A DNA stretch of 64,000 nt from JAVVHH01 sp963835135 (GTDB lineage Bacteria > Pseudomonadota > Alphaproteobacteria > Acetobacterales > Acetobacteraceae), in contig CAWIEF010000006.1 of assembly GCA_963835135.1 (NCBI GenBank), positions 282,037 through 346,036 on the forward strand. The letters run 5' to 3'. This document shows, in pieces, positions 47,435-57,059 of this stretch (the first letter of the stretch is position 1; every line of letters starts with the position of its first letter). The position numbers were made by a program, and so were the translations under genes. Under the pieces are notes generated by a model that was given only the letters and a program-made list of their open reading frames with translations, did no database searches and was not told the DNA's origin.

Positions 47435-48041
47435 ATGCCCCTCAATCAGCTCCATCGTTCCGTGGCCGCCATCACGCGGCTAGGGAGAAACGTCGTGAAA
47501 CGCACATCGTCGGAAGGCCCAGTAGCAACTGAACGGAAGGTCGTACCCTGGAACAAGGGCGCCTTTGTTGGAGAACTCAAGCCGAAGCAGGTGTGGTCGA
47601 TCCGCCTCAACCTGCAACGAGAACAGCGGATACGAGACCTCGCCCTCTTTGACCTGGCAGTCGATAGCAAGCTGCGCGGGTGCGACCTAGTGCAGCTGCG
47701 CATCGGCCAGCTCGTGATAAATGCCGCGGCTCGGCACCGCGCCACGATCGTTCAGCAGAAAACCCAGAAGCCTGTGCAGTTCGAACTGACGGATCAGATC
47801 CGAGAGAGCTTAATCGCTTGGCTCACCCTCCGTGGAGGCGGGCTGCAGGATTACGTCTTCCCAAGCCGGATCGATCGCGCAGACCACATCAGCACGCGCC
47901 AGTATGCCAGATTGGTGGGCGACTGGGTCGAAGGCATCGGGCTAGGTCGATCGGCCTACGGCACGCACAGCCTACGCAGGACGAAGGTGGCGCTGATCTA
48001 CAAGCGAACAGGCAATCTACGGGCGGTGCAACTTCTGCTCG
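47435..48041 (+). pseudogene. Tyrosine recombinase, 5' part, interrupted by insertion
   Basis: First 202 codons of a short phage-integrase-family recombinase: DLALFDLAVDSKLRGCDLVQ with the first catalytic Arg, QKTQKPVQFELTDQIRESLI with the beta-hairpin Lys, and HSLRR with His and second Arg. The gene is cut after AVQLLL by the element at 48042-50596; the reading frame then runs into unrelated codons and stops at 48076. The catalytic tyrosine is in the separate 3' piece. The start may be the GTG at 47492 instead. Confidence 0.88.
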
Positions 48042-48083
48042 AAACAACGACATACTGCCCGCAAACACGCGGCTGAAGAGCGG

Positions 48084-48506
48084 ATCTACTATCGGTTCCA
48101 CCCCCGGTGCGGCGAAACCGTTCTGATAATCAGGCGCTTCGCCTATCGCGGTATTGAACTGGTCGTCATCCAGCAGCCCGATAACTCGATCGCATGCATA
48201 CCGGCGTGGATGGTGCAGGAATCAGCAGCGCAACACGGCCTGTGTGCAGAGCCGCAGTTCCCCCTTGAAGTCGTTCGATCGCTGCGCAGCGAGATCGATG
48301 CCCTTCTAGGCTTTCTCCAGCTCAACTCGAAGAGGGAGGAAGACAGAAATGATGCGCCAGTTCGAACATCCCCAGCCGAGTCTGTTCGACGAGGACGAGC
48401 CGCGCGTCGAGTTGGCGCCTGCACAAAAGACCGAGTTGGCGACGTTGGTGAAGGCCCTGCTGCTCGAGATCGCGACAGCGCTGGCAAACGGGGAGATCGG
48501 CAATGA
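48084..48506 (+). CDS. Small protein of the recombinase element (DUF5372-like)
   Basis: An open frame beginning at the left end of the element with IYYRFHPRCGETVLIIRRFA, then VIQQPDNSIACIPAWMVQES and PLEVVRSLRSEIDALLGFLQ. The HP..GETV.I.RR and IPAWM pattern resembles the small DUF5372-type proteins that accompany recombinases of this kind. No ATG precedes the conserved part; the real start is unresolved (the first ATG, 48210, would remove half). The tail overlaps the next gene in another frame. Confidence 0.5.
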   Translation: MYYRFHPRCGETVLIIRRFAYRGIELVVIQQPDNSIACIPAWMVQESAAQHGLCAEPQFPLEVVRSLRSEIDALLGFLQLNSKREEDRNDAPVRTSPAESVRRGRAARRVGACTKDRVGDVGEGPAARDRDSAGKRGDRQ

Positions 48507-48522
48507 CCAAGATCGCCTCTGA
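48349..48522 (+). CDS. Small acidic protein of the recombinase element
   Basis: 57 residues: MMRQFEHPQPSLFDEDEPRV followed by a helix LVKALLLEIATALANGEIGN. An AGAGGGAGGA ribosome site precedes the ATG, and the stop overlaps the recombinase start by 20 bases. Proteins of this form are seen just upstream of element recombinases; its job is unknown, possibly a recombination directionality or accessory factor (inference from position only). Confidence 0.7.
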   Translation: MMRQFEHPQPSLFDEDEPRVELAPAQKTELATLVKALLLEIATALANGEIGNDQDRL

Positions 48523-50560
48523 GCACCTCGTGCGCGGGGCGTGCATCTATATCCGTCAGTCGACGGCCGATCAGCTCGTGCACAATCATGAGAGCCAGCG
48601 CAGGCAATACGGGCTCGCCGATCGCGCCCGGCAGCTCGGTTGGACTTCCGTTGAGGTCATCGACGATGATCTGGGTCGATCGGCTGGCGGGGTCAACCGG
48701 CCTGGCTTCGAGCGCCTGCTGGCAGCGATCTGCGAAGGCCGCGTCGGTGCGGTGTTCGCGATCGAGGCGTCCCGGCTGGCTCGCAATGGGCGCGACTGGC
48801 ACACGCTGATCGAGTTTTGTGGATTGGTTGGGACCATCCTCATCGACGAGGACGGGGTTTATGATCCTCGACATCCGAATGATCGGTTGTTGCTTGGTAT
48901 GAAGGGAACAATGAGCGAGCTCGAACTGTCGCTGTTCCGCCAGCGGTCGCATGAGGCACTGAAACAGAAAGCGCGTCGGGGCGAGCTATTCCTCGGCGTT
49001 GCTGCTGGCTATGTGAAGGCAGGGCGCGTGCGGATCGAGAAAGACGCGGATCAGCGGGTCCAGGAAGCATTGAAGCTCGTCTTCGCCAAATTTGCCGAGT
49101 TCCAAAGTGCTCGTCAGGTTCATATCTGGCTGCGTGACGAAGGCATCGTAATGCCGGCCAAATCCCACAAAAGCGAGGGGCGTGCTATCATCTGGAGATT
49201 GCCGGCATACAACACTGTGCACAACATTCTGACCAACCCGATCTATGCCGGGGCATATGCCTTCGGGCGGACGACGAGCAAGGTGAGCGTCGAAGACGGT
49301 CGTAAGCGCGTGAGACGTGGCCTGCGCCGCCCGGTGGCCGAGTGGGATGTTCTGCTCAAGGATCAGCACGAGGGCTACATCACGTGGGAGGAGTTTGAGA
49401 GGAACCAACGCGTGATTGCCGACAATGCGAACGGCAAAGGCAGTGCCACGGTCAAAGGGGCGGTGCGGCGCGGTGAGCTGTTGCTGGCCGGGTTGCTACG
49501 CTGCGGTCATTGCGGCCGCAAGCTGCATGTGGCCTACAGCGGCAAGGTCGGCCGCTATAACTGCTACGGTGCTCGAACGAATCACGGCACGAAGCGGTGC
49601 ATCTCAATTGGTGGCTTGGGGATCGATGCTGCTGTCAGCGCAGAGGTTCTGCGCATCTTGCGGCCACTCGGCATCGACGCCGCGGTCAAGGCGCTCACCG
49701 CGCAGGCGGGCGAGATGTCAGCCGCACAAAGGCAACTCGAGTTGGCGCTGCAGCAGGCGCGTTACCACGCCGGCCATGCGCGTCAGCAGTACGATGCCGT
49801 CGATCCAGCCAATCGCCTCGTGGCCGGCGAGCTGGAGCGTCGTTGGAACGAGGCGCTTGTGGCGGTGCAGCGTATCGAAGGCGAGATCGCTGCCATCGTG
49901 GCACGGAAACCACCGCCCCTGGGCGAACCGGAGCGGCAGCAGTTGATGCGGCTCGGTGCCGATCTCGAGCTTGCTTGGTCGCATCCGGCCGCGACCGCCG
50001 CAACACGCAAAAGGATCCTGCGCGCAGCGCTCAATGAGATCGTCGTGCGCAGGGAAGTCGCCGTCAACGACATGGTGCTGCACTGGAAGGGTGGAGATCA
50101 TACCGCGCTGCAGGTCAAGCTCAGGCTGAATGCGGCGGGCAGGCATCATTGGCCGATCCCCGAGGATACGATGTCTCTGGTTCGCGAATTAGCCCGCCTG
50201 ATGCCCGATCGGCAGATCGCAAAGCTCCTCAATCGCGTCGGCAAGCCGACCAGCCAAGGCAATGGCTGGACCGAAGCGCGGGTACGTTCATTCCGAAACT
50301 ATAGCGATATTGCCGTCTATCGTAAGGGTGAATGGGCCGAGCGCGGCGACGTAACATTGGAGGCTGCTGCCGAGATCATCGGCGTCGCGACAATGACCGT
50401 GCTCCGCATGATCCGACGCGGCGACATCAAAGGAAGGCAACCATGCAAAGGAGCGCCCTGGGTCATCAAGGCTGACGATTTGGCAGCTCACGGCGGTGCC
50501 GGCAGATCGAAAGGGTCGATAACACCAAATTCTGCACAGCGTCGCTTGGAGTTTCAATGA
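48503..50560 (+). CDS. Large serine recombinase of the element
   Basis: A 685-residue recombinase. The catalytic domain begins GACIYIRQSTADQLVHNHES (Ser nucleophile in YIRQS), with DDLGRSAGGVNRPGF and IEASRLARNGRDWHTLIEFC; then the recombinase domain (NTVHNILTNPIYAGAYAFGR), a zinc ribbon (LLAGLLRCGHCGRKLHVAYS), a coiled coil (about 400-470) and a C-terminal helix-turn-helix-like part (TLEAAAEIIGVATMTVLRMI). Intact. It is the probable enzyme that inserted the element at CTGCTCG. Confidence 0.93.
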   Translation: MTKIASEHLVRGACIYIRQSTADQLVHNHESQRRQYGLADRARQLGWTSVEVIDDDLGRSAGGVNRPGFERLLAAICEGRVGAVFAIEASRLARNGRDWHTLIEFCGLVGTILIDEDGVYDPRHPNDRLLLGMKGTMSELELSLFRQRSHEALKQKARRGELFLGVAAGYVKAGRVRIEKDADQRVQEALKLVFAKFAEFQSARQVHIWLRDEGIVMPAKSHKSEGRAIIWRLPAYNTVHNILTNPIYAGAYAFGRTTSKVSVEDGRKRVRRGLRRPVAEWDVLLKDQHEGYITWEEFERNQRVIADNANGKGSATVKGAVRRGELLLAGLLRCGHCGRKLHVAYSGKVGRYNCYGARTNHGTKRCISIGGLGIDAAVSAEVLRILRPLGIDAAVKALTAQAGEMSAAQRQLELALQQARYHAGHARQQYDAVDPANRLVAGELERRWNEALVAVQRIEGEIAAIVARKPPPLGEPERQQLMRLGADLELAWSHPAATAATRKRILRAALNEIVVRREVAVNDMVLHWKGGDHTALQVKLRLNAAGRHHWPIPEDTMSLVRELARLMPDRQIAKLLNRVGKPTSQGNGWTEARVRSFRNYSDIAVYRKGEWAERGDVTLEAAAEIIGVATMTVLRMIRRGDIKGRQPCKGAPWVIKADDLAAHGGAGRSKGSITPNSAQRRLEFQ

Positions 50561-50589
50561 CATAGAAGGGTGCGCATTATGACGCTTGG

Positions 50590-50682
50590 CTGCTCGGGCA
50601 CACCAAGCTCGAGAGCACGGTGCGCTACCTCGGCGTGGACGCGGAGGACGCGTTGATGCTGTCCGAGGCCACTGAAGTTTGA
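50590..50682 (+). pseudogene. Tyrosine recombinase, 3' part, carrying the catalytic Tyr
   Basis: Encodes LLGHTKLESTVRYLGVDAED and on to SEATEV before a TGA, the C-terminal end of the recombinase whose 5' part ends at 48041. The conserved GH and the tyrosine nucleophile in TVRYLGV are here. It is separated from the rest by 2.55 kb and cannot be translated on its own. Confidence 0.88.
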
Positions 50683-50996
50683 AGGGAGTGGAAGGGCGGC
50701 TCGCGCGCTGATCGCGCGGTCCGTCCTTCGTACCAGCAAGCGCGTGCCACATGCGAGATCTGCTTCGTCCCACGAAGCGAGCGTACCCGGCCGCGCGGTC
50801 GGTGGCGGGGTTGGGTCGTTAGCGGACTGTCCGCTGTGAGCGGCAGCGTAGTTAGGCAATCAAGTCTATCGGCAACGTTAGACTGGAGGCGTTCCGCCGG
50901 AACTGGGTGGACGAGGCGGCAAAAGCATTGTTCTTTTTTCTTGACGCAAAAACCTAGGGTCGCCAGGCTTATTTTTATCGATGCGGGGGTTCAAAC
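50683..50996. other. Intergenic region
   Basis: About 310 bases between the recombinase remnant and the PEP-CTERM gene. Base composition becomes more AT-rich towards the end (runs of T and A at 50930-50975), where the promoter for the next gene probably lies. No gene seen. Confidence 0.5.
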
Positions 50997-51017
50997 GTGC
51001 AGCAAACGTGGAATTCC

Positions 51018-52073
51018 ATGATGAAACGGGCACAACTTGCCTCAATAGGTCTAGTCGTTAGTTTTACCGTTTGTGTGCCGTATCGGGCCAGCGTGGCCGC
51101 TCCAATCTACAACTTCGACAACTTCGAATTTCCTGGCACCAATGGTGTGACCGAAGCCAATGGCATCAACAATGCCGGACAAGTCGTGGGGAACGGCTGG
51201 GTGCGCGGCGCTGATGGCGGCTTCACCGCGCTGGATGTTCCGAACAGCACGTTCAACGATGCAACGGGCATCAACAATGTCGGGCAGATCGTCGGGACTT
51301 TTGGGGTCAGCGGCGCCTTCAGCTACAATCAAGTTTTCTTGTACGACCAATCAAGCGGCAGTTACACTAAGTTGGTAAATCCGCTGTTTACTGGCAGTAA
51401 CGTCTTCTCGGGCGCTATTAATGATTCCGGGCAGATCGTCGAAGTAGCCATTAATCGATACTTCTTCGAAAGTCTTCTGCGTTCTTCGGACGGCAGCTAC
51501 ACGAGCCTACCCCAGCCGACTGTGTATAATTACCAAAATAATATTGTGCGCGCCACGGGAATTAACGATGCCGGGCAGATTATAGGTAGCTACTACGTTA
51601 CAGATATTAATCCTGCTGGTCACTCTGTTGGATTTGTCTTTGACTTTGCAAGCGGAACCTACACTACCCTGAGCGACCCAGCCGCAAGATATCTAACAAC
51701 AATCCCATCGGGTATAAACAATCTTGGACAGATTGTGGGGAACTACCTGGACTACAACTATCAGGTTCAAGGCTTCCTGTTCGACCCTGCAAGTGGGACC
51801 TACACCACACTGAGCGACCCAGCCTATACTGGTGGCTTGAAAGACTATGGCACATACGCCCAGAGCATCAATGACGCAGGCCAAATCGCAGGTTACTACT
51901 ACGACCCCATTATCGGCGAGCACGCATTCGTTGCCAGCCCTCAGCTGAGTGCTGTGCCGGAGCCCTCCAGCCTCATGCTCCTCGGCACCGGACTCGGGCT
52001 CATCGTGTGCCGTCGCCGCAACATACAATTTGCTCGGCGCCGATCGAATGAGCGCGTGCTTAGCCAACTCTAG
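51018..52073 (+). CDS. PEP-CTERM protein with HAF repeats
   Basis: A secreted protein of about 351 residues. It has a signal peptide (MMKRAQLASIGLVVSFTVCV), at least six repeats of the HAF type (for example GINNAGQVVG, GINNVGQIVG, GINDAGQIIG, GINNLGQIVG, SINDAGQIAG) and a C-terminal sorting signal VPEPSSLMLLGTGLGLIVCR followed by basic residues. HAF repeats form beta-strand-rich extracellular domains. Start taken at the ATG 51018; a GTG at 50997 is an alternative. The gene is visibly more AT-rich than its neighbours, suggesting acquisition. Confidence 0.85.
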   Translation: MMKRAQLASIGLVVSFTVCVPYRASVAAPIYNFDNFEFPGTNGVTEANGINNAGQVVGNGWVRGADGGFTALDVPNSTFNDATGINNVGQIVGTFGVSGAFSYNQVFLYDQSSGSYTKLVNPLFTGSNVFSGAINDSGQIVEVAINRYFFESLLRSSDGSYTSLPQPTVYNYQNNIVRATGINDAGQIIGSYYVTDINPAGHSVGFVFDFASGTYTTLSDPAARYLTTIPSGINNLGQIVGNYLDYNYQVQGFLFDPASGTYTTLSDPAYTGGLKDYGTYAQSINDAGQIAGYYYDPIIGEHAFVASPQLSAVPEPSSLMLLGTGLGLIVCRRRNIQFARRRSNERVLSQL

Positions 52074-52263
52074 ATTGGGCCTGTCGGAAAGTCCGGCATT
52101 GAACGTCCGCTCTCAAGCTTGGCAGTAGCTTCCATGAACGTCCGGGAAGGGTCGGAAGCTGCCGGCAGGCAGCCGGCAACGTCTGTCCAATTCCGCTACC
52201 TTCCGCTCCACAGCGGACCGCCTGCTCTCGGCCCATGCTTGCAAATACGGCCTGCTCAGCATT

Positions 52264-53157
52264 TCAATTCGAAGGTGCGAGAACATGCCGAGCGGTTGCC
52301 CAAGGTCGAGCGCCGTATCGATCGTTGTCGAGCGGGGTGAGTTTGCCGCGCCCGCTGGCCATGTCGCGCATGTACTGCAGGCCCTGCCAGATCGGGAACG
52401 GCGCCGCGCTGCGCGGGCTGAGCGTTCGCGTGACCGCGATGGCCGCGCTCAGGAGACCGATGCCGCCAGCGCGGAACGGGCTGAATTTCGTCCCGGTGAG
52501 CTCGGTCATGATGTCGGCCAGTTCTCGCGGGCTCACGCTGGCGCCCGCAATCCGCAGGATGCGGGGTGCCGCGTCGTCTTGGGCGACTGCTGCTGCGTAG
52601 TCGGCCACGTCGTCCTTGGTCGTGAAGTCGAGCTTCTGATCTGCGTCGCCCCAGTAAAGGATCCGGTGCCGCCCGTGCAGGATGATCGGTGCCTGCCCGG
52701 TCAACAGGTCTGCAAACGCACCGTTCAGCACGGAGGTCGGCCGGATCGGCATCGCGTCGATCCGCTCCATGAACCGGCGCCGCAGGTCGAGGTTCCGGTT
52801 ATCGCCGGGTCGGGTCTTGGTGAAGTCGAGCGAATAGTCGGACGGCATGAACCGCGGTACGGCGGCCGCGATCGCCGCGTCGAGCAGCCGGCCTTGCAGC
52901 CCGATCATCACCGGTTCCAGGCCGTTGAGAGCGGAAACGAGGCACGATCCGCCCGCGCAAGCCTCACGCAGGGCGGCGCCGTTCTCGAAGTCGACGGCCA
53001 CGATGTCGGCTCCCGCCGCCCGCAGCGGCGCGAGGTGCTCGGCGGCAGTTCCGGAACGGACAAGGGTGCGGAACGCCAGGCCGCGCCTGCCCAGCGCCGC
53101 GGCGATCCGGCCGCCGAGGTCGCCGGTGCCGCCTGCTAGGACGATGGGGCCCGTCAC
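52264..53157 (-). CDS. NmrA-like NAD(P)-binding protein
   Basis: A 297-residue atypical SDR. The cofactor loop is VLAGGTGDLGGRIAAALGRR, followed by VRSGTAAEHLAPLRAAGADI and FMPSDYSLDFTKTRPGDNRN, a pattern of isoflavone-reductase/NmrA-like proteins. Residue patterns of classical Tyr-Lys catalysis are absent in this group; the role may be regulatory or reductive. The ATG overlaps the epoxide hydrolase stop by four bases. Confidence 0.85.
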   Translation of the reverse strand: MTGPIVLAGGTGDLGGRIAAALGRRGLAFRTLVRSGTAAEHLAPLRAAGADIVAVDFENGAALREACAGGSCLVSALNGLEPVMIGLQGRLLDAAIAAAVPRFMPSDYSLDFTKTRPGDNRNLDLRRRFMERIDAMPIRPTSVLNGAFADLLTGQAPIILHGRHRILYWGDADQKLDFTTKDDVADYAAAVAQDDAAPRILRIAGASVSPRELADIMTELTGTKFSPFRAGGIGLLSAAIAVTRTLSPRSAAPFPIWQGLQYMRDMASGRGKLTPLDNDRYGARPWATARHVLAPSN

Positions 53158-54306
53158 TGCCGCAGTCCGCGAAAGCTCGTCCTGAGCTCGTCGACGAACA
53201 GGCCGGGCTGCTCCAGGGCAGCGAAATGGCCGCCGCGCTCAAGCTCGTTGAAATGCACCAGATCGGCGAAGCGCGTCTCGGCCCAACGGCGAGAGATGCG
53301 GACGAGCTCCTTGGGAAACATGCTGATGCCCATCGGGGTGTGCATTGGATCGGCGGGCGGCGTGGCCATGTCGGACTGGGCTTCCCAATACAGGCGCGCG
53401 GAGGACGCGCCCGCGTTCGGCAACCAATACAGCATGATGTCGTCGAGCATCTCGTCGTAGGTGAATGCGCTCTCGGCGTCGGCGTCGCTGTCCGACACGT
53501 CCTGCAGCATGGCGTAGATCCAGGCTGCCTGGCCCACGGGTAAATCCGCCAGCGCGTAGCCGATGGTCTGCGGGCGAGTGGATTGCAGCTTGGCGTAGCC
53601 GGAGAGAACGTTTTGATAGTGGTTCATGCTGTCGAGCATGGCCCGCTCGTGCGCCGTTGCGTCGGCCATCTCCTCCGGCGTGGGCCGGAACATCACGAAA
53701 TTCAGGTGGATGCCCACGCAGCCCGGCGGTGCCTGATGACCGATCGCGGTCGTCACGGCCGCACCCCAGTCACCGCCCTGCGCGACCCATCGCGCGTAGC
53801 CGAGCCGCACCATCAGGGTCGTCCAGGTTTCGGCGATGCGGCCGATGCCCCAGCCGGGCTCCGCCGGCTTCTCGGAAAACCCGAAGCCCGGCAGCGACGG
53901 GAGAACGAGGTGAAACGCATCCCGCCGGTCGCCGCCATGGGCGACCGGGTCGGTCAGTGGACCGATCACGTGGCGGAACTCGAGGACAGATCCGGGCCAA
54001 CCATGCGTCATCAGCAGCGGCAAGGCGTCCGGCTCCGGCGAGCGTATGTGGAGGAAGTGGATCCCCAAGCCGTCGATGGTGGTGCGGTGCTGGCCCAGTC
54101 CGTTGAGCAAGGTTTCGCATCGCCGCCAGTCGGTACTGGTCGCGCCAGTAGTCGACCAGCGCCCGGAGTTTCTCCAAGAGAGGGCCCTGGCTCGTGTTGT
54201 CGACGGTCGCAGGCTCCGGCCAGCGGGTGTGCCGCAGTCGTTGGCGGAGCTCGTCGAGTTGCGTGTCGGGAATCGTGAGCCGGAAGGGCTCGATCAAGTC
54301 GGACAT
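53154..54306 (-). pseudogene. Epoxide hydrolase (alpha/beta fold), one frameshift
   Basis: Microsomal-type epoxide hydrolase. The N-terminal EHN domain (IEPFRLTIPDTQLDELRQRL, TRWPEPATVDN, LVDYWRDQYRLAAM) is in one frame; an extra T near 54101-54115 moves the rest to another frame. The catalytic core shows PLLMTHGWPGSVLEF, the nucleophile in YARWVAQGGDWGAAVT and the terminal His in ERGGHFAALEQP. About 383 residues when repaired. It is divergent from the LysR gene, which probably controls it and the NmrA gene. Confidence 0.9.
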
Positions 54307-54401
54307 GGGGTTCGCTCCGTTGCTGTGACGGAGGTGGTGCGTTCCGTTCGCATCGATTAGCCTGCCCGAATGCGACAGGGTGTTGCGGAACGGGAACGCA
54401 G

Positions 54402-55295
54402 ATGGAGCTGAGCGACGTCCGCGCGTTTGCCCGCGTCGCCGACCTCGGGAGCGTGTCGGCCGCGGCGCGATCGCTCGGTCTGCCGAAATCGACGATCAGC
54501 CGGTCGCTCACGCGCCTGGAAGTCAGCGTCGGCGCAGTGTTGATCGACCGCTCGACCCGGCATCTGCGGCTGTCCGATGCGGGAACCCTGTTTCGGCCCT
54601 ATGCCAGCCGTATCCTGGCCGACGTCGACGAGGCGGGAACTGCTCTGGACAACTTTGCCGGGCTTCCGCGCGGAACGCTGCGGGTGAGCGCGCCGTTCAC
54701 CTTCGTCGTCGCGGTCGTCTCGCCGATGCTGCCCGCGTTCCTGGCCCGCTATCCCGAGATCCGCGTCGTGCTGGACGTCGACAACCACTTGATCGAGTTG
54801 CCGGTCGAGCCGGCCGATCTCGTCATCCGCGTCGGCGCCCTTCCTGATAGCAACCTGATCGCGCGTCACCTCCTGTCGACGGAAACCTGGACCTGCGCCA
54901 GTCCCGACTACCTGGCTGCGCACGGCACGCCGTCCGACGTCGCCGGGCTGCGGCGGCACGCGCTGATCGGCTACGCCGACCGGCTCTCGACCTGGTCCTA
55001 CAGCGGCACGGCAGGGGTCGAATCGATCGAGTTCCGGCCCATCCATGTCGTGTCGGACTCGGCAGCCCTGGCGCCAATGTTGATCGCCGGCGGCGGCATC
55101 GGACGGCTACCGGACTTCATAGCCAGAGGCGCCATCGCGGCAGGCGCTCTCGTACGCCTGCTACCGGATCGCGAAGGCGACCGACTGGACATACACGCGC
55201 TCTACACGAGCCATCGTAGTCTCTCGGCCAAAGTTCGGGTGTTTATCGATGCCCTCGTCGAGCTCCTCGCGAAGGGAGGCGCAGCTCCCGGCTGA
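54402..55295 (+). CDS. LysR-family transcriptional regulator
   Basis: A 297-residue regulator with the winged-helix N-terminus MELSDVRAFARVADLGSVSA, recognition part RSLGLPKSTISRSLTRLEVS and a periplasmic-binding-like effector domain (RYPEIRVVLDVDN; LIARHLLSTETWTCASPDYL). It is transcribed away from the epoxide hydrolase/NmrA pair across a 95-base gap, the usual layout for a LysR regulator and its targets. Confidence 0.93.
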   Translation: MELSDVRAFARVADLGSVSAAARSLGLPKSTISRSLTRLEVSVGAVLIDRSTRHLRLSDAGTLFRPYASRILADVDEAGTALDNFAGLPRGTLRVSAPFTFVVAVVSPMLPAFLARYPEIRVVLDVDNHLIELPVEPADLVIRVGALPDSNLIARHLLSTETWTCASPDYLAAHGTPSDVAGLRRHALIGYADRLSTWSYSGTAGVESIEFRPIHVVSDSAALAPMLIAGGGIGRLPDFIARGAIAAGALVRLLPDREGDRLDIHALYTSHRSLSAKVRVFIDALVELLAKGGAAPG

Positions 55296-55494
55296 GTTTA
55301 GAAGCCACGGTCAGCTTTACGGCGATAGTGTCCGCTTCTTGCAGGTTGCTGCTCCAAAGCGGATGGGCTGCTGACGGCCACTACGGAACGCAATGCCAAG
55401 GCGGAGCCCTCGCCTGCCTTGAAGGACACTCGGCCTGGTCCTCACACCGAGCGGGGCGGGTGCCAGGCAACCGCCCTCGGCGCCGCAGGCGCGT

Positions 55495-56970
55495 TCAGCG
55501 CCCTCCCGTCTGGAACAGCTTGAGGTCTATGCTGTTCGCCATCGCCGCGTATCCGGCCGGGCTCGGATGGAGGTGGTCCCCTAAGTCGAACTCCGGCCGC
55601 GACCGGGTCGGCCGGTTCGAGTCCTGCACCATGGCGGCAAAGTCAATCACGCCGTCATAGGCGCCACTGGTGCGGATCCAGTCGTTTAACGCCTGCCGCT
55701 TCCTCTCGCCCTCCGGGGTCCAATAGGCGGCGCCCTCGAACGGCGTCAGCGTGGCGCCGAGGATGCGCAGGCCCCGCGCATGGGCCCGTTCGATCATCTG
55801 CCGATGCCCGGCGATCAGCTCGGCAACGCTCGGCGAGGCGTTGACGCCACCGACGCCGATGTCGTTCACCCCTTCCAACACCGTCACGAAACCGACGCCG
55901 GGCTGCGCCAAGACGTCCCGGTCGAACCGGGCCAGGGCATTTGGGCCGACCCCGTCCTCCAGCACCCGTCCGCCGCCGATCCCGCCGTTCACGACGGCCA
56001 TGCGCGTGCCGGCGGCAGCGAGGCGGGCGCCCAGCAGATCGGGCCAGCGCCGGTTCTGGTCGGTGCCGGACTGCGTGCCGTCCGTGATCGAATCGCCGAA
56101 TGCGACCAGCACGCCCGCGGCATCCTGCCGGGCCACCTCGACCCGGCTGAGGAAGAACGACGAGGCGGATGCGAGGCCGTCGCTGCGGCGGTAGGCCGTC
56201 GTGCCCGCGACCGGGAAGGTGGGCGCACCCGAGTGGTCACCGGGTTCCGACACGTAGTTCACCTGCCAGGAGGCGTAATGCATGCTTACGGGCGACTTCC
56301 AGGCGGACAGGTCGTCCGGCAGGTAGAGGTCCACCGCGAGGTCACCGCCATCGGGCACGGTGAGATCGACGGGATCGCTGACCAGCAGGGCGCCGGCGGG
56401 AATAATTGGGTGGGGAAGCCCGCCGAAGGTGAGCACATGGTCGGTGGCCGGTATGATCGAGGCGCCTGAACCGCGCAGCGCCACGTGCGCGGCGCCGACC
56501 CGCAGCGGCAGAATGCCGAGGCTGTTGGACAGCACCACGCGGACGCGCGGGCCGCCGAGCGAGACATGGGCGATCTGCCGGAGCGTCTGGTTCCTGATCT
56601 GCAGGGGCGACATGCCGCCAACCGGCAGCTCCTGACCCGGTGCCACATCCTTCACGGCCTGCGGCACGTCGCGCACCCAGGGAAAGGCCTGAGCCGAAGC
56701 AGGCAGGGATTGTGGCGGCTGGTCCACTCGCGCGGCCTGCGGAGCAGCCCAGGTTGCGATCCATGGTTCGGTCCCGCCTTGCGGGTCGACCGTCTGCGCG
56801 GCAGCGGGCACGCTGGCCAGCAGCCCGGCCGCAATCAGCAGTACTGGCCGCAGTTTTTCCAGGGTCTGCTGCTTGCGACTCCTTTGATGGGTGATTGCAC
56901 CATCGGGCCAAGTGGTCCTGCTGGGGTCGGGCAAGTCGTCCTCCGGTGTTCTTGGTTCTTTGTTGAGCAC
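55495..56970 (-). CDS. Secreted SGNH/GDSL hydrolase
   Basis: A 491-residue esterase-like protein. An N-terminal hydrophobic segment (LRPVLLIAAGLLASVPAAAQ) is a signal peptide preceded by a long leader, so the true start may be internal. A beta-rich N-domain leads to the SGNH core: block I AFGDSITDGTQSG, block II VVNGGIGGGRV, block III EGVNDIGVGG and block V DHLHPSPAGY. All four catalytic positions are present. Substrate is probably an acylated polysaccharide or lipid, by family only. Confidence 0.9.
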   Translation of the reverse strand: MLNKEPRTPEDDLPDPSRTTWPDGAITHQRSRKQQTLEKLRPVLLIAAGLLASVPAAAQTVDPQGGTEPWIATWAAPQAARVDQPPQSLPASAQAFPWVRDVPQAVKDVAPGQELPVGGMSPLQIRNQTLRQIAHVSLGGPRVRVVLSNSLGILPLRVGAAHVALRGSGASIIPATDHVLTFGGLPHPIIPAGALLVSDPVDLTVPDGGDLAVDLYLPDDLSAWKSPVSMHYASWQVNYVSEPGDHSGAPTFPVAGTTAYRRSDGLASASSFFLSRVEVARQDAAGVLVAFGDSITDGTQSGTDQNRRWPDLLGARLAAAGTRMAVVNGGIGGGRVLEDGVGPNALARFDRDVLAQPGVGFVTVLEGVNDIGVGGVNASPSVAELIAGHRQMIERAHARGLRILGATLTPFEGAAYWTPEGERKRQALNDWIRTSGAYDGVIDFAAMVQDSNRPTRSRPEFDLGDHLHPSPAGYAAMANSIDLKLFQTGGR

Positions 56971-57059
56971 GACGATAGAAGCACGTGCCCCGGGGTGACA
57001 ATGGTCCGACGTAGCACCACTTCATTGCCTAGCGGCCCTTACCCGGAGCGGACGATCCG

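Larger units (their letters stand above)
48042..50596 (+). mobile_element. Serine-recombinase element inserted in the tyrosine recombinase gene
   Basis: About 2.55 kb bounded by direct copies of CTGCTCG (48035-48041 and 50590-50596). Removing one copy and everything between rejoins the host gene exactly in frame (…AVQLLL then GHTKLESTVRYLGV). The element encodes two small proteins and a 685-residue serine recombinase, all in the forward direction and overlapping. No inverted repeats are obvious at the ends, as expected for serine-recombinase insertion through a short shared core. Confidence 0.85.
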
